In this document: in pieces, positions 21,104 through 29,866 of the stretch
How positions within the stretch are numbered: position 1 is the first letter of the stretch
Layout: every line of letters starts with the position of its first letter
Source of the DNA: a virus
IMG/VR virus record: IMGVR_UViG_3300042090_000914
Coordinates: 1 to 31,427 of that record
DNA length: 31,427 nucleotides
Strand: one strand, 5' to 3'
The notes under the pieces: model-generated
What the model saw: the letters and a program-made list of their open reading frames with translations, nothing else
Databases searched by the model: none
What the model was told of the DNA's origin: nothing
Translations under genes and position numbers: made by a program

Positions 21104-22018
21104 ATGCCAATCAATCTTTCGGCGATCAAAGATCTCTTGCTCCCGGGCCTGCGCGGGATCGAGGGCAAGTACGAAATGATCGCCAGCCAGTACGACAAAA
21201 TCTTCACGGCGTTCGACTCGAAACTTGCGCTTGAGCGCACGGCCGAGATGCGTTACTTGGGGCTCGCGCAGCTCAAAACCGAAGGCGGTCAGACGCAGTT
21301 CGATAACTCCTCGGGCGAGCGCTACGTCTACAACCAGGAGCACATGGAAATTTCCTTAGGCTACGCGATCACGCGCAAGGCGATCGATGACAATCTGTAC
21401 AAGACGCAGTTTCATCCCAGCAATTTGGGCCTGATCGAATCCTTCCATCAAACGAAGGAGATTTACGGCGCGAACGTGCTCAACACCGCGACGACCTACA
21501 ACAGCGCGGTCGGTGGCGATGGGGTCGCGTTGTGCTCGACCGCGCATCCGATCGATGGCAACACGGTCGCCAACACGCCGGCCACGCAGGTCGACTTGAA
21601 TGAGGCGACAGCGCTCAACGCCATGATCTCGATCCGCACGAATTTCAGGGATCAGGCCGGTTTGAAGATTTTCGCCCGTGGCCGCAAGCTCATCGTTGCG
21701 CCGCAACTCGAGCCTGTCGCTATCCGGCTCACCAAGACGGAATTGCGCCCCGGAACCGCCGACAACGATGTGAACGCGATCCTCTCGACCGCAGGGGGCA
21801 TCCCGGAAGGCTACATGGTGAACGACTTTTTGACCTCGCAATATGCGTGGTTCTTCCTCACCAACATCGCGGGCTTGGCGTACATGAAGCGCATCGCGTT
21901 CGAAACCGACATGCAGGTGGACTTCATCACCGACAATCTGTTGACCAAGGCTTATGAAAGGTACAGTCTTTCATACTTTAATTGGCGCGCCATCTGGGGC
22001 AGTTTCCCTACTTCGTAA
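21104..22018 (+). CDS. Major capsid protein (HK97 fold, Mu gpT-like)
   Basis: 304 residues from ATG 21104 with TAGGAGT about 6 nt upstream. The N-terminal helix and loop (LPGLRGIEGKYEMIASQYDK), the FDSKLALERTAEM segment, GYAITRKAIDDNLYKTQFHP and the central LCSTAHPIDGNTVANTPATQVD match the Mu gpT-like capsid family, with DLNEATALNAMISIRTNFRD as the expected spine-helix/P-domain region near 165-190. IFARGRKLIVAPQLEPVA and NDFLTSQYAWFFLTNIAG follow, as does the C-terminal YSLSYFNWRAIWGS. Assembles into the icosahedral shell, probably with the scaffold and co-chaperonin from this window. No cleavage site is obvious. Length is typical. Confidence 0.9.
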   Translation: MPINLSAIKDLLLPGLRGIEGKYEMIASQYDKIFTAFDSKLALERTAEMRYLGLAQLKTEGGQTQFDNSSGERYVYNQEHMEISLGYAITRKAIDDNLYKTQFHPSNLGLIESFHQTKEIYGANVLNTATTYNSAVGGDGVALCSTAHPIDGNTVANTPATQVDLNEATALNAMISIRTNFRDQAGLKIFARGRKLIVAPQLEPVAIRLTKTELRPGTADNDVNAILSTAGGIPEGYMVNDFLTSQYAWFFLTNIAGLAYMKRIAFETDMQVDFITDNLLTKAYERYSLSYFNWRAIWGSFPTS

Positions 22019-22027
22019 GGGGCCACC

Positions 22028-22585
22028 ATGTCAGACGTCAACGGCGGTCAATACCCCAACCCGAACGGCTCGCCGATCTTCCCCGGCACGACCTTCACAG
22101 GCCCACTGCTCGCGGGCAATGTCATCCATTCCGATGGCAGCGGTACGCTTGCTGGCCTAGGTGAGACGAACGTCGGCACGGCGAATGTGGGATATGCCCA
22201 CATGACGCAGGCGCAGGCCGGTGTCACGCAAGCCGCCTCCGCTGGCCAGAGCGCCGGTGTGTTCGTCACCTCCATTGTGATTCCCGCCCAAAGCGCCATC
22301 ACTTCGATCAAATTGCGCGTGACGACCGCGTTCTCTGGCACCGCGACGACGCTTGGGATTGGCACGACCGCTTCTGCGACCGCACTGACGGCCGCCAACG
22401 CAGTCGTTACCTCGGGAGCGTTAGGGGATGTGACGATTACCCCAGGAACTGGCGCGACTCAGATTGGCAATTGGGACAACGTCGGCAACAGCGATGTGCA
22501 AATCGTTTTGACCTCGACGAACACCGGAAATGGCGTCGCCACGCTATTCGTCGAGTATATGCAGGGCATCAACCTGGCCTCTTAA
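22028..22585 (+). CDS. Beta-rich virion protein
   Basis: 185 residues from ATG 22028 with AAGGGG about 6 nt upstream. Gly/Thr/Ser/Val-rich throughout: an N-terminal Gly/Pro/Asn stretch (NGGQYPNPNGSPIFPGTTF) and repeated strand-turn units such as ITSIKLRVTTAFSGTATTLG. No catalytic motif. This composition fits a head fibre or decoration protein. It is 10 bp after the capsid gene and 13 bp before the basic protein at 22598, in one operon. Function inferred from composition and position. Confidence 0.65.
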   Translation: MSDVNGGQYPNPNGSPIFPGTTFTGPLLAGNVIHSDGSGTLAGLGETNVGTANVGYAHMTQAQAGVTQAASAGQSAGVFVTSIVIPAQSAITSIKLRVTTAFSGTATTLGIGTTASATALTAANAVVTSGALGDVTITPGTGATQIGNWDNVGNSDVQIVLTSTNTGNGVATLFVEYMQGINLAS

Positions 22586-22597
22586 GGAGCCATCGAA

Positions 22598-22897
22598 ATG
22601 AAAGGTCGTAAAAAGCGAGAAGCGGGTGGCGTGAACGAGGCCGCAGAGGACTTGAAGAGCAAGCCCGAAGCGCGCACCGATGCCAAAAAGATCGACTCGG
22701 AGGCCGAGGAGATGAAGAAGGGCGGTCGGGCCAAGCGCAAGGAAGGCGGCAAAGTCGATGGGATGAAGGCCATGCATCATGCGGGGCGCAAGCCGCGCAA
22801 ATCAGGGGGTCGTGCGACCTCGGATGCGAATCCCTTCACGAGTGCACGCAGCGGCAAGATGCCTCCGGGCCACAAGACAGAGGCCGTGAGCGAGTAG
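22598..22897 (+). CDS. Small basic Gly-rich protein related to the 16438 gene
   Basis: 99 residues from ATG 22598 with TAAGGAG 8 nt upstream. It is highly charged and probably unstructured: KGRKKREAGG, EEMKKGGRAKRKEGGKVDG, then MHHAGRKPRKSGGRATSD. The GGKV(D/E)G-x4/5-HAGRKPR-x-SGG block recurs in the 307-residue protein at 16438, so the two share a module. DNA or capsid binding is plausible given the charge, not proven. An intrinsic terminator follows 30 bp after its stop. Confidence 0.72.
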   Translation: MKGRKKREAGGVNEAAEDLKSKPEARTDAKKIDSEAEEMKKGGRAKRKEGGKVDGMKAMHHAGRKPRKSGGRATSDANPFTSARSGKMPPGHKTEAVSE

Positions 22898-22925
22898 CGA
22901 TTTGGCTCGATGAATTTGCGCGAGA

Positions 22926-22950
22926 GGGGTCCCATTCGCGGACCCCTTTT
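22926..22950 (+). terminator. Intrinsic terminator after the capsid operon
   Basis: GGGGTCC (22926-22932), a 7-nt loop and GGACCCC (22940-22946) are followed by TTTT. It lies between the 22598 gene and the next ATG 22973, so it separates the head operon from the fibre operon. Confidence 0.75.
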
Positions 22951-22972
22951 CGCTTCTGAAGGAGAGATAAAG

Positions 22973-23308
22973 ATGCGGCCGATCGTTGTTTCGACCACTG
23001 GAGTCAGCACGAGCAACCTCGCTCGCATGGATGATTTGGCGCCAGGTCCCATCTCGATCGCCTGCGCGGTCACCGGTAGCGCGACCTATTCCGTGCAGAT
23101 CTCGAACGATGATCCGAACAGCGCCACCAACCCGGTCGCGGTCGGGTCAATGACATGGTTGCCATCTCCAGACGCTGCAGCGACTGGCGCTACCACCAGC
23201 ATCTATACGATCCTCACGGCGGTCCCACTTTTCATTCGGATCAACCAAACCGCCGGCAGCGGCAGTGTCGCAGCGACCATCGTGCAAGCAGGCGTAGGAC
23301 CTTACTAA
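22973..23308 (+). CDS. Small beta-rich virion protein
   Basis: 111 residues from ATG 22973 with GAAGGAGAG about 8 nt upstream. The open frame extends upstream to 22910, but that part is the terminator hairpin, so the shorter start is right. [36 protein letters not shown] and [20 protein letters not shown] look like beta strands of an attachment or connector domain with the pattern 'S.TG.S.......D.......I.....V.G....YS.Q...DDP'. First gene after the terminator. TAATG overlap leads to the collagen-like fibre gene. Confidence 0.72.
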   Translation: MRPIVVSTTGVSTSNLARMDDLAPGPISIACAVTGSATYSVQISNDDPNSATNPVAVGSMTWLPSPDAAATGATTSIYTILTAVPLFIRINQTAGSGSVAATIVQAGVGPY

Positions 23309-24096
23309 TGGCGAACGAAAAAATCAGTCAGCTGCCCGCCGGGGCTCCCGCTCAGCCCACGGATTTAATCCCGATCGCGCGCTCGGGGAATAACTATAGC
23401 CTGTTGGTCTCAAATCTTTCTGGGGGCGCCACGGGCCCGACGGGTCCCACGGGAAACATAGGTCCCACGGGACCCGGAGGGGGAGCGACCGGCCCCACCG
23501 GGCCTACCGGTGCCGCTGGAGCAGAAGGCCCGACGGGACCGACCGGTCCCACCGGCTCAGGTCCCACCGGCGCGACCGGCGCTGCTGGCCCGACCGGGCC
23601 TGGTGGCGGTGCAACGGGCCCTACGGGACCCACCGGGCCAAGCGGCACAGGTCCCACGGGGCCGACCGGAGCGGGGCCGACCGGCCCGACCGGCGCTACA
23701 GGGCCAGGCGGTGGAGCGACTGGGCCTACGGGGCCTACAGGCCCTGCGGGTTCAGGCTCTGGGGGAATCTATAATTCGTCGGTCACCGCGACGCTTGCCT
23801 CGAGCCAGAATAATTATCAGCCATCGGGCTGGTCGACGACGACGAATCGATTCTTGCTCGCAGCCGCAAGCGGCGGTTCAACGATCACCGGATTGCAGGC
23901 ATCGGGTGTGACGGATGGCTGGTCGGTGCTCATCAGCAACACCAGCAGCACCGATGTGATCACGCTCCCCCACTTGTCCGGAAGTTCGACATCCGGAAAT
24001 CGTTTCTCAAACGCCAATGGTGCGGCGGCCACGATCTCTCCGCTAGGATCCGCGTTGTTTGTACTGATTGCCTCCATAGGTTGGGTCCCCGCATGA
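23308..24096 (+). CDS. Collagen-like phage fibre protein
   Basis: 262 residues from ATG 23308, overlapping the previous TAA by one base. Residues 1-40 ([31 protein letters not shown]) are the virion-binding N-terminal segment seen on phage fibres. Residues about 42-150 are Gly-x-y repeats, mostly Gly-Pro-Thr or Gly-Ala-Thr with several Gly-Pro-Gly-Gly-Gly interruptions, a collagen-type triple helix. Residues 155-262 form a globular C-terminal domain ([17 protein letters not shown] through [21 protein letters not shown]) that is related to the end of the protein at 30232. No signal peptide. Likely a trimeric adhesin or fibre stalk. The stop overlaps the next ATG (ATGA). Confidence 0.85.
   Translation: MANEKISQLPAGAPAQPTDLIPIARSGNNYSLLVSNLSGGATGPTGPTGNIGPTGPGGGATGPTGPTGAAGAEGPTGPTGPTGSGPTGATGAAGPTGPGGGATGPTGPTGPSGTGPTGPTGAGPTGPTGATGPGGGATGPTGPTGPAGSGSGGIYNSSVTATLASSQNNYQPSGWSTTTNRFLLAAASGGSTITGLQASGVTDGWSVLISNTSSTDVITLPHLSGSSTSGNRFSNANGAAATISPLGSALFVLIASIGWVPA
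23430..23755 (+). repeat. Gly-Pro-Thr collagen-like coding repeat
   Basis: Nine-base triplet-of-codons repeats (GGN-CCN-ACN) with varied third bases, interrupted by GGC/GGA-rich Gly runs. The complementary frame reads Gly-Pro-Val repeats and is a shadow. Confidence 0.9.
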
Positions 24097-25793
24097 AGAA
24101 GCTATCTGCATTGATGATTGGACTTGTGCTTGGCGTGCGGGCGTTCGGGCAGGTGGCTCCCACGTTTCAAAGTCTGATCGGAGGCACCAACAGCAGCGGC
24201 CAAACGATGACGGTTGGCAATTCCTCAGCACTGACCTTTTCTGGTTCCGGAATTGTCAACGCAAACCAGGCCAATGGTGCTGCATTTCCGACGCTCTCAT
24301 CTCTCTTGGGAACCAATGGATCAGCGCAACCCTCGGCGGTGGCTCTGGGCAACAATCTGGTCATCTCGAGCGGTGTGCTCGCGACCTCGCAGCCGATCAA
24401 TGCGCAGACCGGTACGACCTACGCTCTGCTCACGACCGATTACGGCAAACTGCTCACGTTCAACAATTCTGGCTCGGTTGCCGTCACGCTGTCATCTGCA
24501 ACTACGACCGGCTTCACAGCCGGGTACTCGTTCGACGTTGAGAATTTGGGTGCCGGTACGGTCACGATTACGCCCACGACCTCCACCATCAATGGTGCCT
24601 CAACCCTGACGATTGCTCAGAACCACGGCTGCACGGTCACGAGCGACGGCACGAATTATCAAGTCTCTGCTTGCACAGCGATTGGCGCCGGACCGGGAAC
24701 TGTGACCAGTGTTGCCATGACGGTGCCGAGCTTTCTGAGCATTTCCGGCAGCCCCATCACCAGCACCGGCACCCTAGCGCTGTCGCTCTCCGGAACCGCG
24801 TTGCCCGTAGCCAATGGCGGTACGGGGACCACCACGCCGGGTCTTGTTGCGGGAACGAACGTCACGATCACCGGATCCTGGCCGAACCAGACTATCAACT
24901 CCACGGCGAGCGGCGGTGGAGTGAACAGCGGTACGGGTGGGCAATTAACGTGGTATGCGAGCACAGGCTCGACGGTTTCCGGGAATGCGAACGCCACGAT
25001 CAGTACCGGCGTGCTGTCCTTGGGTGCAAGCGGCACGTTGGGCGGCCTCGTGCTCGGCAATGCCACGAGCGGTACTGTCACGATTGAACCTGTGACCGGC
25101 GCACTTGGCACGGTGACCGCGAGTGTGCCGGCCAATACTGGCACCATCGCTGAAACCAACTATGCGCAGACTTTCAGTCAGCCACAGACCTTCTCAGCAG
25201 CAGTCACCCACAGCGTCGCGGGCGCGGCCTCAGCTGCCGCAACGACTTGGACGGGCGCTCCCTACACCGGAGGCAGCGCTACCTCCACCTATCCGCTCGT
25301 CTACGTCAATAACGGTGCCACGGCTCCCGGCAGTTGGAGCACCGCGGGTACTGAATTGGGGTTCAACGCACCCTCCGGCTTCACCGGGAACTTCTTAGAC
25401 GCGCACGTCAATGGCGGGGCGAGTGTCTTCAATATCTCCTATCAGGGGAACGTCACCGGGGGTACGTACAACGGCACCACCATTCCGACCTCGGGCACAC
25501 TCACTCAAACGATCGCGAGTGGCACCATTGCGCTTGGCACAGCAGCGATCGCCAGCGGCGCATGCGCGAGTGCTGTTACGGGCACTGCGACTGGCACCGC
25601 GACCACGGACGTGGTGAGCGTGGGCTTCAATGGCGATCCGACATCGACAGTCGGTTATGAGCCGAGCACCAACGGGATGTTGACGATCATTCCGTATCCC
25701 ACTGCGAACACAGCCAATATCAAGGTGTGCAACAATACCGGTGCATCCGTGACACCGGGAGCGATCACCATGAATTTCCGAGTGACCCGATGA
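24093..25793 (+). CDS. Fibre-like protein with N-terminal signal peptide
   Basis: 566 residues from ATG 24093 (ATGA overlap with the fibre gene). The start [20 protein letters not shown] is a textbook Sec signal: two Lys, a hydrophobic core, then a small-residue cleavage area. The mature part is almost wholly Ser/Thr/Gly/Ala-rich beta sequence, including phage-fibre elements such as [18 protein letters not shown] and [17 protein letters not shown], and repeated TGTGTLT-type strands. The C-terminus ([21 protein letters not shown]) resembles a fibre tip. Finding a secretion signal on a virion-type beta fibre is unusual. It could be exported adhesin material or a hydrophobic virion anchor resembling a signal. 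Confidence 0.75.
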   Translation: MKKLSALMIGLVLGVRAFGQVAPTFQSLIGGTNSSGQTMTVGNSSALTFSGSGIVNANQANGAAFPTLSSLLGTNGSAQPSAVALGNNLVISSGVLATSQPINAQTGTTYALLTTDYGKLLTFNNSGSVAVTLSSATTTGFTAGYSFDVENLGAGTVTITPTTSTINGASTLTIAQNHGCTVTSDGTNYQVSACTAIGAGPGTVTSVAMTVPSFLSISGSPITSTGTLALSLSGTALPVANGGTGTTTPGLVAGTNVTITGSWPNQTINSTASGGGVNSGTGGQLTWYASTGSTVSGNANATISTGVLSLGASGTLGGLVLGNATSGTVTIEPVTGALGTVTASVPANTGTIAETNYAQTFSQPQTFSAAVTHSVAGAASAAATTWTGAPYTGGSATSTYPLVYVNNGATAPGSWSTAGTELGFNAPSGFTGNFLDAHVNGGASVFNISYQGNVTGGTYNGTTIPTSGTLTQTIASGTIALGTAAIASGACASAVTGTATGTATTDVVSVGFNGDPTSTVGYEPSTNGMLTIIPYPTANTANIKVCNNTGASVTPGAITMNFRVTR

Positions 25794-25823
25794 TCGATAC
25801 CCTAGTGGGCGATGGATCGTGAA

Positions 25824-27809
25824 ATGCGGGGTTTTGTAACCGGCGTACTGCTGGCACTGCTAGCGTGTTCATCCTCCGCGCGGCCCGGTCATGGAGCCGT
25901 GTCGCATGCGCTGCTGCCGATCACGGGACTGCACATCGTCGGCAATCAGATCAAAAACAGCATCGGGCAAGTGGTCCCATTTCGTGGCGTCGATGTCTCC
26001 GGCACGGAATACATGTGCATCAATGGCACGAATCAAATATTTGATCCCGCATCCGGCGCGCCCAACGCCACAACAGCACCCCCCGTTGCTCCCTTCCAGA
26101 CATGGGGCATCAATATCATTCGCTTGCCATTGAATGAGTCGTGCTGGCTCGGCATCAACGGCGCGGCCACGGGCGGATCGACCTATCAAACAGCGATCGA
26201 GAGTTTTGTTTCCTCGCTCACATCGGCAGGCATCGCCGTCATTCTTGACCTGCAATGGGTGGGCCCAGGTTCAGTGATCGCCAGCAGTTCGGTGTGCGGA
26301 GGTCAGTTTGCACCAGCTCCCGACAATGATCATGCACCGGCTTTTTGGGAATCGGTCGCTGCGGCATTTGCGACCAATGAGTCGGTGATATTCGACCTCT
26401 ACAACGAACCGTGGCTAGATGACACAAGCACCGGATGGGGGCTGCTGCTCAATGGCGGCACGATCAGCGGCGGCTCGTACTCCTCATGCCCTACTTACAC
26501 ATCCGCCGGTACCCAAGCACTGGTCAACGACATACGAACGGCGGAAGGCAGCGGCTACCACCATATCATCGATGTGCCCGGGGTCGGCTACACGAACGTT
26601 TTAGATAACTGGTTGGCGTACGAGCCGAGTGACTCGGCAAGCCCCGCGCAATTGAACGCCGCGTGGCACAGTTATCAAGGCCAGATATGCGACACGCTCT
26701 CGTGCTGGACCTCAGTGATTTTGCCCATCATGAACAGCGTGCCGTTGATGACGGAAGAGATGGGAGAGAATGACTGCACGGATCTTTATGTCGATCCGCT
26801 CATGGTGTGGGAGGATGCACATGGAGGCAACTACCTTGCATGGGCGTGGGATACCTATAACTGCAATAGTTTCCCTGCGGTCATCTCAGATACCACTGGG
26901 ACGCCGACCGGCTTTGGTATCGACATCCGCAATCACTATCTCACGATGTCAGGACAGCCTGTCCCCACACCGCCGCCGATCACATTTTTCGCAACCCCAC
27001 CGTTTGGTTTGGCTGTCGGTCGGACCGGCAATTACACAGCGAGCGATGGCACCGTCTATTATCAGGATCCGTATATACAAACGGCTTCAGGGACATTCAT
27101 TGTGGCGCCAGGTCTGCAAGAGAACATGCAGACATTCCAGCCTTTCTCGACCAGCGATACGATCACGGGCACGCCCGATCCCACGCTCTATCAGACAGGT
27201 CGCGAGAGCTTCGGCGGCACATGGATCATCAACATACCGAACGGCACCTATTATGTGACGCTCGGGATGTCTCTCAATTCTGAGTACAACCTCACAGGCA
27301 GCATCGCACCGACCAGCGCGTGGGGACAGAATCAATTCCTCCAAGGTACCGAGGTCAACGGTTGCATATGGACGAGCTATAGCGGCAGCAACACGATCTT
27401 AAATGCAGCGCAGAGTTCTCCTGGTTCTGGGTACACGAACGGCATTTATTCGAACGTCAGCCTCACCGGAGGCACCGGTACCGGCGCGTTTGGAACGATC
27501 TACGTATCGGGCGGCCAGGTCACCTATCTGGTGGTCACGAACAACGGTAACAATGCCTATCAGGTCGGTGACACGCTCTTCGCGAGCATTCCTGGCGGCT
27601 CTGGATTCCAAGCCACGGTTTACAGCCCTGCGGATCTTGGGTGTTCGTACAACGGAAGCTCGGTGTTCGTGCCTGCCGTCGATACGGCTTACACGATAAC
27701 GTACACGGTTGGCGTGTACGCTCAGCAGTTGACAGTCGAAGTCGCGGCAGCTTTCGGCAGCGGCCGCAATACGGTCTTGAACTCGATCAAAGTAGTGCCC
27801 GCGCCGTGA
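25824..27809 (+). CDS. GH5-like endoglucanase with split malectin-like module
   Basis: 661 residues from ATG 25824; ATG 25812 is an alternative, and neither has a good ribosome site. MRGFVTGVLLALLACSSSAR is a signal peptide with a lipobox-like LLAC. A GH5-type (beta/alpha)8 catalytic domain follows: FRGVDVSGTEYMC, WGINIIRLPLNESCW, IFDLYNEPW (acid/base Glu near 195), WHSYQGQ (conserved His), LMTEEMGEND (probable nucleophile near 312) and YLAWAWDTYNC, to about residue 385. The C-terminal half reads as a malectin-like carbohydrate-binding fold (YQTGRESFGGTWIINIPNGT; LTVEVAAAFGSGRNTVLNSI), interrupted by a phage virion-type insert (GSGYTNGIYSNVSLTGGTGT). Predicted to hydrolyse beta-1,4 or related glucans. 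Followed by the beta-propeller gene through a GTGA overlap. Confidence 0.8.
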   Translation: MRGFVTGVLLALLACSSSARPGHGAVSHALLPITGLHIVGNQIKNSIGQVVPFRGVDVSGTEYMCINGTNQIFDPASGAPNATTAPPVAPFQTWGINIIRLPLNESCWLGINGAATGGSTYQTAIESFVSSLTSAGIAVILDLQWVGPGSVIASSSVCGGQFAPAPDNDHAPAFWESVAAAFATNESVIFDLYNEPWLDDTSTGWGLLLNGGTISGGSYSSCPTYTSAGTQALVNDIRTAEGSGYHHIIDVPGVGYTNVLDNWLAYEPSDSASPAQLNAAWHSYQGQICDTLSCWTSVILPIMNSVPLMTEEMGENDCTDLYVDPLMVWEDAHGGNYLAWAWDTYNCNSFPAVISDTTGTPTGFGIDIRNHYLTMSGQPVPTPPPITFFATPPFGLAVGRTGNYTASDGTVYYQDPYIQTASGTFIVAPGLQENMQTFQPFSTSDTITGTPDPTLYQTGRESFGGTWIINIPNGTYYVTLGMSLNSEYNLTGSIAPTSAWGQNQFLQGTEVNGCIWTSYSGSNTILNAAQSSPGSGYTNGIYSNVSLTGGTGTGAFGTIYVSGGQVTYLVVTNNGNNAYQVGDTLFASIPGGSGFQATVYSPADLGCSYNGSSVFVPAVDTAYTITYTVGVYAQQLTVEVAAAFGSGRNTVLNSIKVVPAP

Positions 27810-29092
27810 GAATCATATTGGTCGGCTTGTCGGCAGTCATGGCGATCGCGATGTCGACGTTGGTCGGATTGATGTCGTTGCCGGATGCCAATGCGCGAAA
27901 TCCGCGCGGCTTCTCCATACCGGCGGCGAATCCCACGGGCACTTGGTATAACGTCACGCCGGGAACGATCAATCTTAACAATTCATTTTGCAGTGGCGGC
28001 AATTATGGAACCGAAACGGTAGCGGCCGACACATCGAATCCAGGCACGCTGTACACACTCGCGCACTGCCAGGGCATTTGGAAGTCCACGGACTACGGTC
28101 AGACCTGGAATGAGATGAGCCAAAGCGGCACCAATGGGGTCGCGGCGGTGACAGGCGGTGGCGGCTTGACGGTGCAGCCGAACGCGACCACGGGCGGCGT
28201 GCCAACGATCTACACCGCGTTCATTCGCAACTACCAGCAGACCTCTATCGGCTTTTGGGCGAGCACCGATGGTGGGGCCAATTGGACGACCACGAACCTG
28301 ATTCCCCCGCTCCCCTCGGGGCGCGGGGATGTGTATCCGCCGATTGTCGACCCTTATGCCCCCTTGCATCTGCTGATGGCGGGCCATGAGCAAGCGTACG
28401 TGCTTGAGAGCACCGATGGGGGCAATACCTGGTCGGCCGTGAATCTGGATTCGGGGATGGCGGCCGCCACGACCGGCACAGCCTACATATTTTTCATCAA
28501 CACGGGCACTGCCGGCACGCCCGGCACGCATAGCAGCGGCGGCACGGCGAACACGTGGCTGTGGATGGCGCAGGACACGCCCTACGGGACCTGGCGTACG
28601 ACGAATGGGGGTACCAACTGGACGCAAGTCAACACAGCCACCCACTCGCACGGCTCCTCAACGATCTACCAACCTGGGACTGCGGGTGTCATTTTCCTGC
28701 CGAACATTTACGGTTCTTGCTCGAACAGCATTGGCACGTATGTCACTTGCCCAAGCGGTGGCCCGAGCAGCGGCAATGCGACGGGACTGCTTTACAGCAG
28801 TGATTACGGGCAGACCTGGCCGACATTTTTGGGCGCGAACACGGAAGAGACCGTCACCGTCGCGACGTCCAAAAACGTCTATACGGCATACGGCTATCCG
28901 ATCGGCGTGGGATCGACGAGTCTGAACTTCGAATATGCAGCGCAACCGGGAACAGGTTCTTGGAGCGCCCCTTCGAGCCCAACAAACCCAAGCCAGGGGC
29001 CAGGACAGATCGCCGTGGTGAATGACGGCACGCATAACATACTGATAGGTGCCTTTCACAATGTCGGGCTTTGGAGATATATAGAACCATGA
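27806..29092 (+). CDS. Asp-box beta-propeller protein with signal peptide
   Basis: 428 residues from GTG 27806, overlapping the previous stop. The start MRIILVGLSAVMAIAMSTLV is hydrophobic and leads to an Ala-x-Ala-type end (PDANA, then RNPRG), a Sec signal. The mature part contains five Asp-boxes: STDYGQTW (near 94), STDGGANW (near 153), STDGGNTW (near 203), TTNGGTNW (near 264) and SSDYGQTW (near 331), each after a hydrophobic strand. This is the BNR/beta-propeller pattern of sialidases, GH74 xyloglucanases and sortilin-like proteins. No unambiguous catalytic residue set is visible, so I call the fold, not the enzyme. Its neighbour is a GH5-like enzyme, so polysaccharide binding or cleavage is likely. 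Confidence 0.78.
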   Translation: MRIILVGLSAVMAIAMSTLVGLMSLPDANARNPRGFSIPAANPTGTWYNVTPGTINLNNSFCSGGNYGTETVAADTSNPGTLYTLAHCQGIWKSTDYGQTWNEMSQSGTNGVAAVTGGGGLTVQPNATTGGVPTIYTAFIRNYQQTSIGFWASTDGGANWTTTNLIPPLPSGRGDVYPPIVDPYAPLHLLMAGHEQAYVLESTDGGNTWSAVNLDSGMAAATTGTAYIFFINTGTAGTPGTHSSGGTANTWLWMAQDTPYGTWRTTNGGTNWTQVNTATHSHGSSTIYQPGTAGVIFLPNIYGSCSNSIGTYVTCPSGGPSSGNATGLLYSSDYGQTWPTFLGANTEETVTVATSKNVYTAYGYPIGVGSTSLNFEYAAQPGTGSWSAPSSPTNPSQGPGQIAVVNDGTHNILIGAFHNVGLWRYIEP

Positions 29093-29859
29093 AGAAATTT
29101 GCTCTTGGCATATTGCTCCTGGCAGCAGGACTGGTGGGTCAGGCACGCTCGCAAAGCGTCGGCTGCGCTAACTGGAATGGCAACGCAGGAGCCGTCACCA
29201 CGGTTTCAAGCACCTCCTGCACGACATCATCAGCCGGGACCAGCACCTTCGTTCTGGTTGTCATCAACGCACCCGCGGCCACGAGTGTGCCAACCATCAC
29301 GGATACCTTTGGCAATAATGCCAAATGGACACTCGCGCAGAGCATCAACACCTATCCGGGACAACCGCGAACGCTCGCGCTTTACTACTGCAACTTGTGC
29401 ACCGGAGGCAGCGGCTACACGGCGACCGCGACATGGACTGGTACGGGCGATGCGTCCATCGGATTTGTTGAATTTCAAAGTGCCGGTACGCTCACTCTAG
29501 GGGTAGCGCCGACAGGCGTTACCGATACGGCTGCAAGTCCCATCGTTGCACCCTCCATCACGACGACGCAAGCGAACCAGTTGGTCATCAACGCTTTTGG
29601 AACGTACAGCTCCAACACTCAGACGCTTGCGAATAATGCGACCGGTGGCAGCGGTGGCTTTACCGCCGCTGTCTCTCAGCAATCGGTCAACACATATCAG
29701 AACGGTATGATCTCCTATCAAATCGTCACCAGTTCCGGCACCGCAGTGAAAGACGCCTATAGCTATAGCACGTTTGACTACACGGCGGCTCTTGCAATGT
29801 CTCTGAAGACGCCCGCCACCAACGCGCCGCCCGCGGGCGTCTTCGTCACTCTACCCTGA
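29089..29859 (+). CDS. Secreted beta-sandwich-like protein
   Basis: 256 residues from ATG 29089, ATGA overlap with the propeller gene. MKKFALGILLLAAGLVGQAR is a Sec signal with a likely cleavage before SQSVGC. The mature part has Cys residues (CANWNGN, STSCTTSS, YYCNLCTGG) and strands such as SGYTATATWTGTGDASIGFV and SPIVAPSITTTQANQLVINA, with the look of an exported adhesion or carbohydrate-binding beta sandwich. It ends KTPATNAPPAGVFVTLP. No catalytic motif recognised. Fourth gene of the region, third with a signal peptide in a row. Confidence 0.7.
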   Translation: MKKFALGILLLAAGLVGQARSQSVGCANWNGNAGAVTTVSSTSCTTSSAGTSTFVLVVINAPAATSVPTITDTFGNNAKWTLAQSINTYPGQPRTLALYYCNLCTGGSGYTATATWTGTGDASIGFVEFQSAGTLTLGVAPTGVTDTAASPIVAPSITTTQANQLVINAFGTYSSNTQTLANNATGGSGGFTAAVSQQSVNTYQNGMISYQIVTSSGTAVKDAYSYSTFDYTAALAMSLKTPATNAPPAGVFVTLP

Positions 29860-29866
29860 GAGTCAA

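Noticed and set aside
22910-22972. Longer start for the 22973 gene
   Set aside because: This segment encodes the terminator hairpin, and the strong GAAGGAGAG site lies directly ahead of ATG 22973.
23394-23657. Minus-strand Gly-Pro-Val repeat frame
   Set aside because: It is the shadow of the Gly-Pro-Thr collagen-like repeat in the fibre gene; the same holds for the minus frame near 30468-30725.
28555-28925. Alternative-frame ORFs within the propeller gene
   Set aside because: They carry no motif and are shadows of the Asp-box reading frame.
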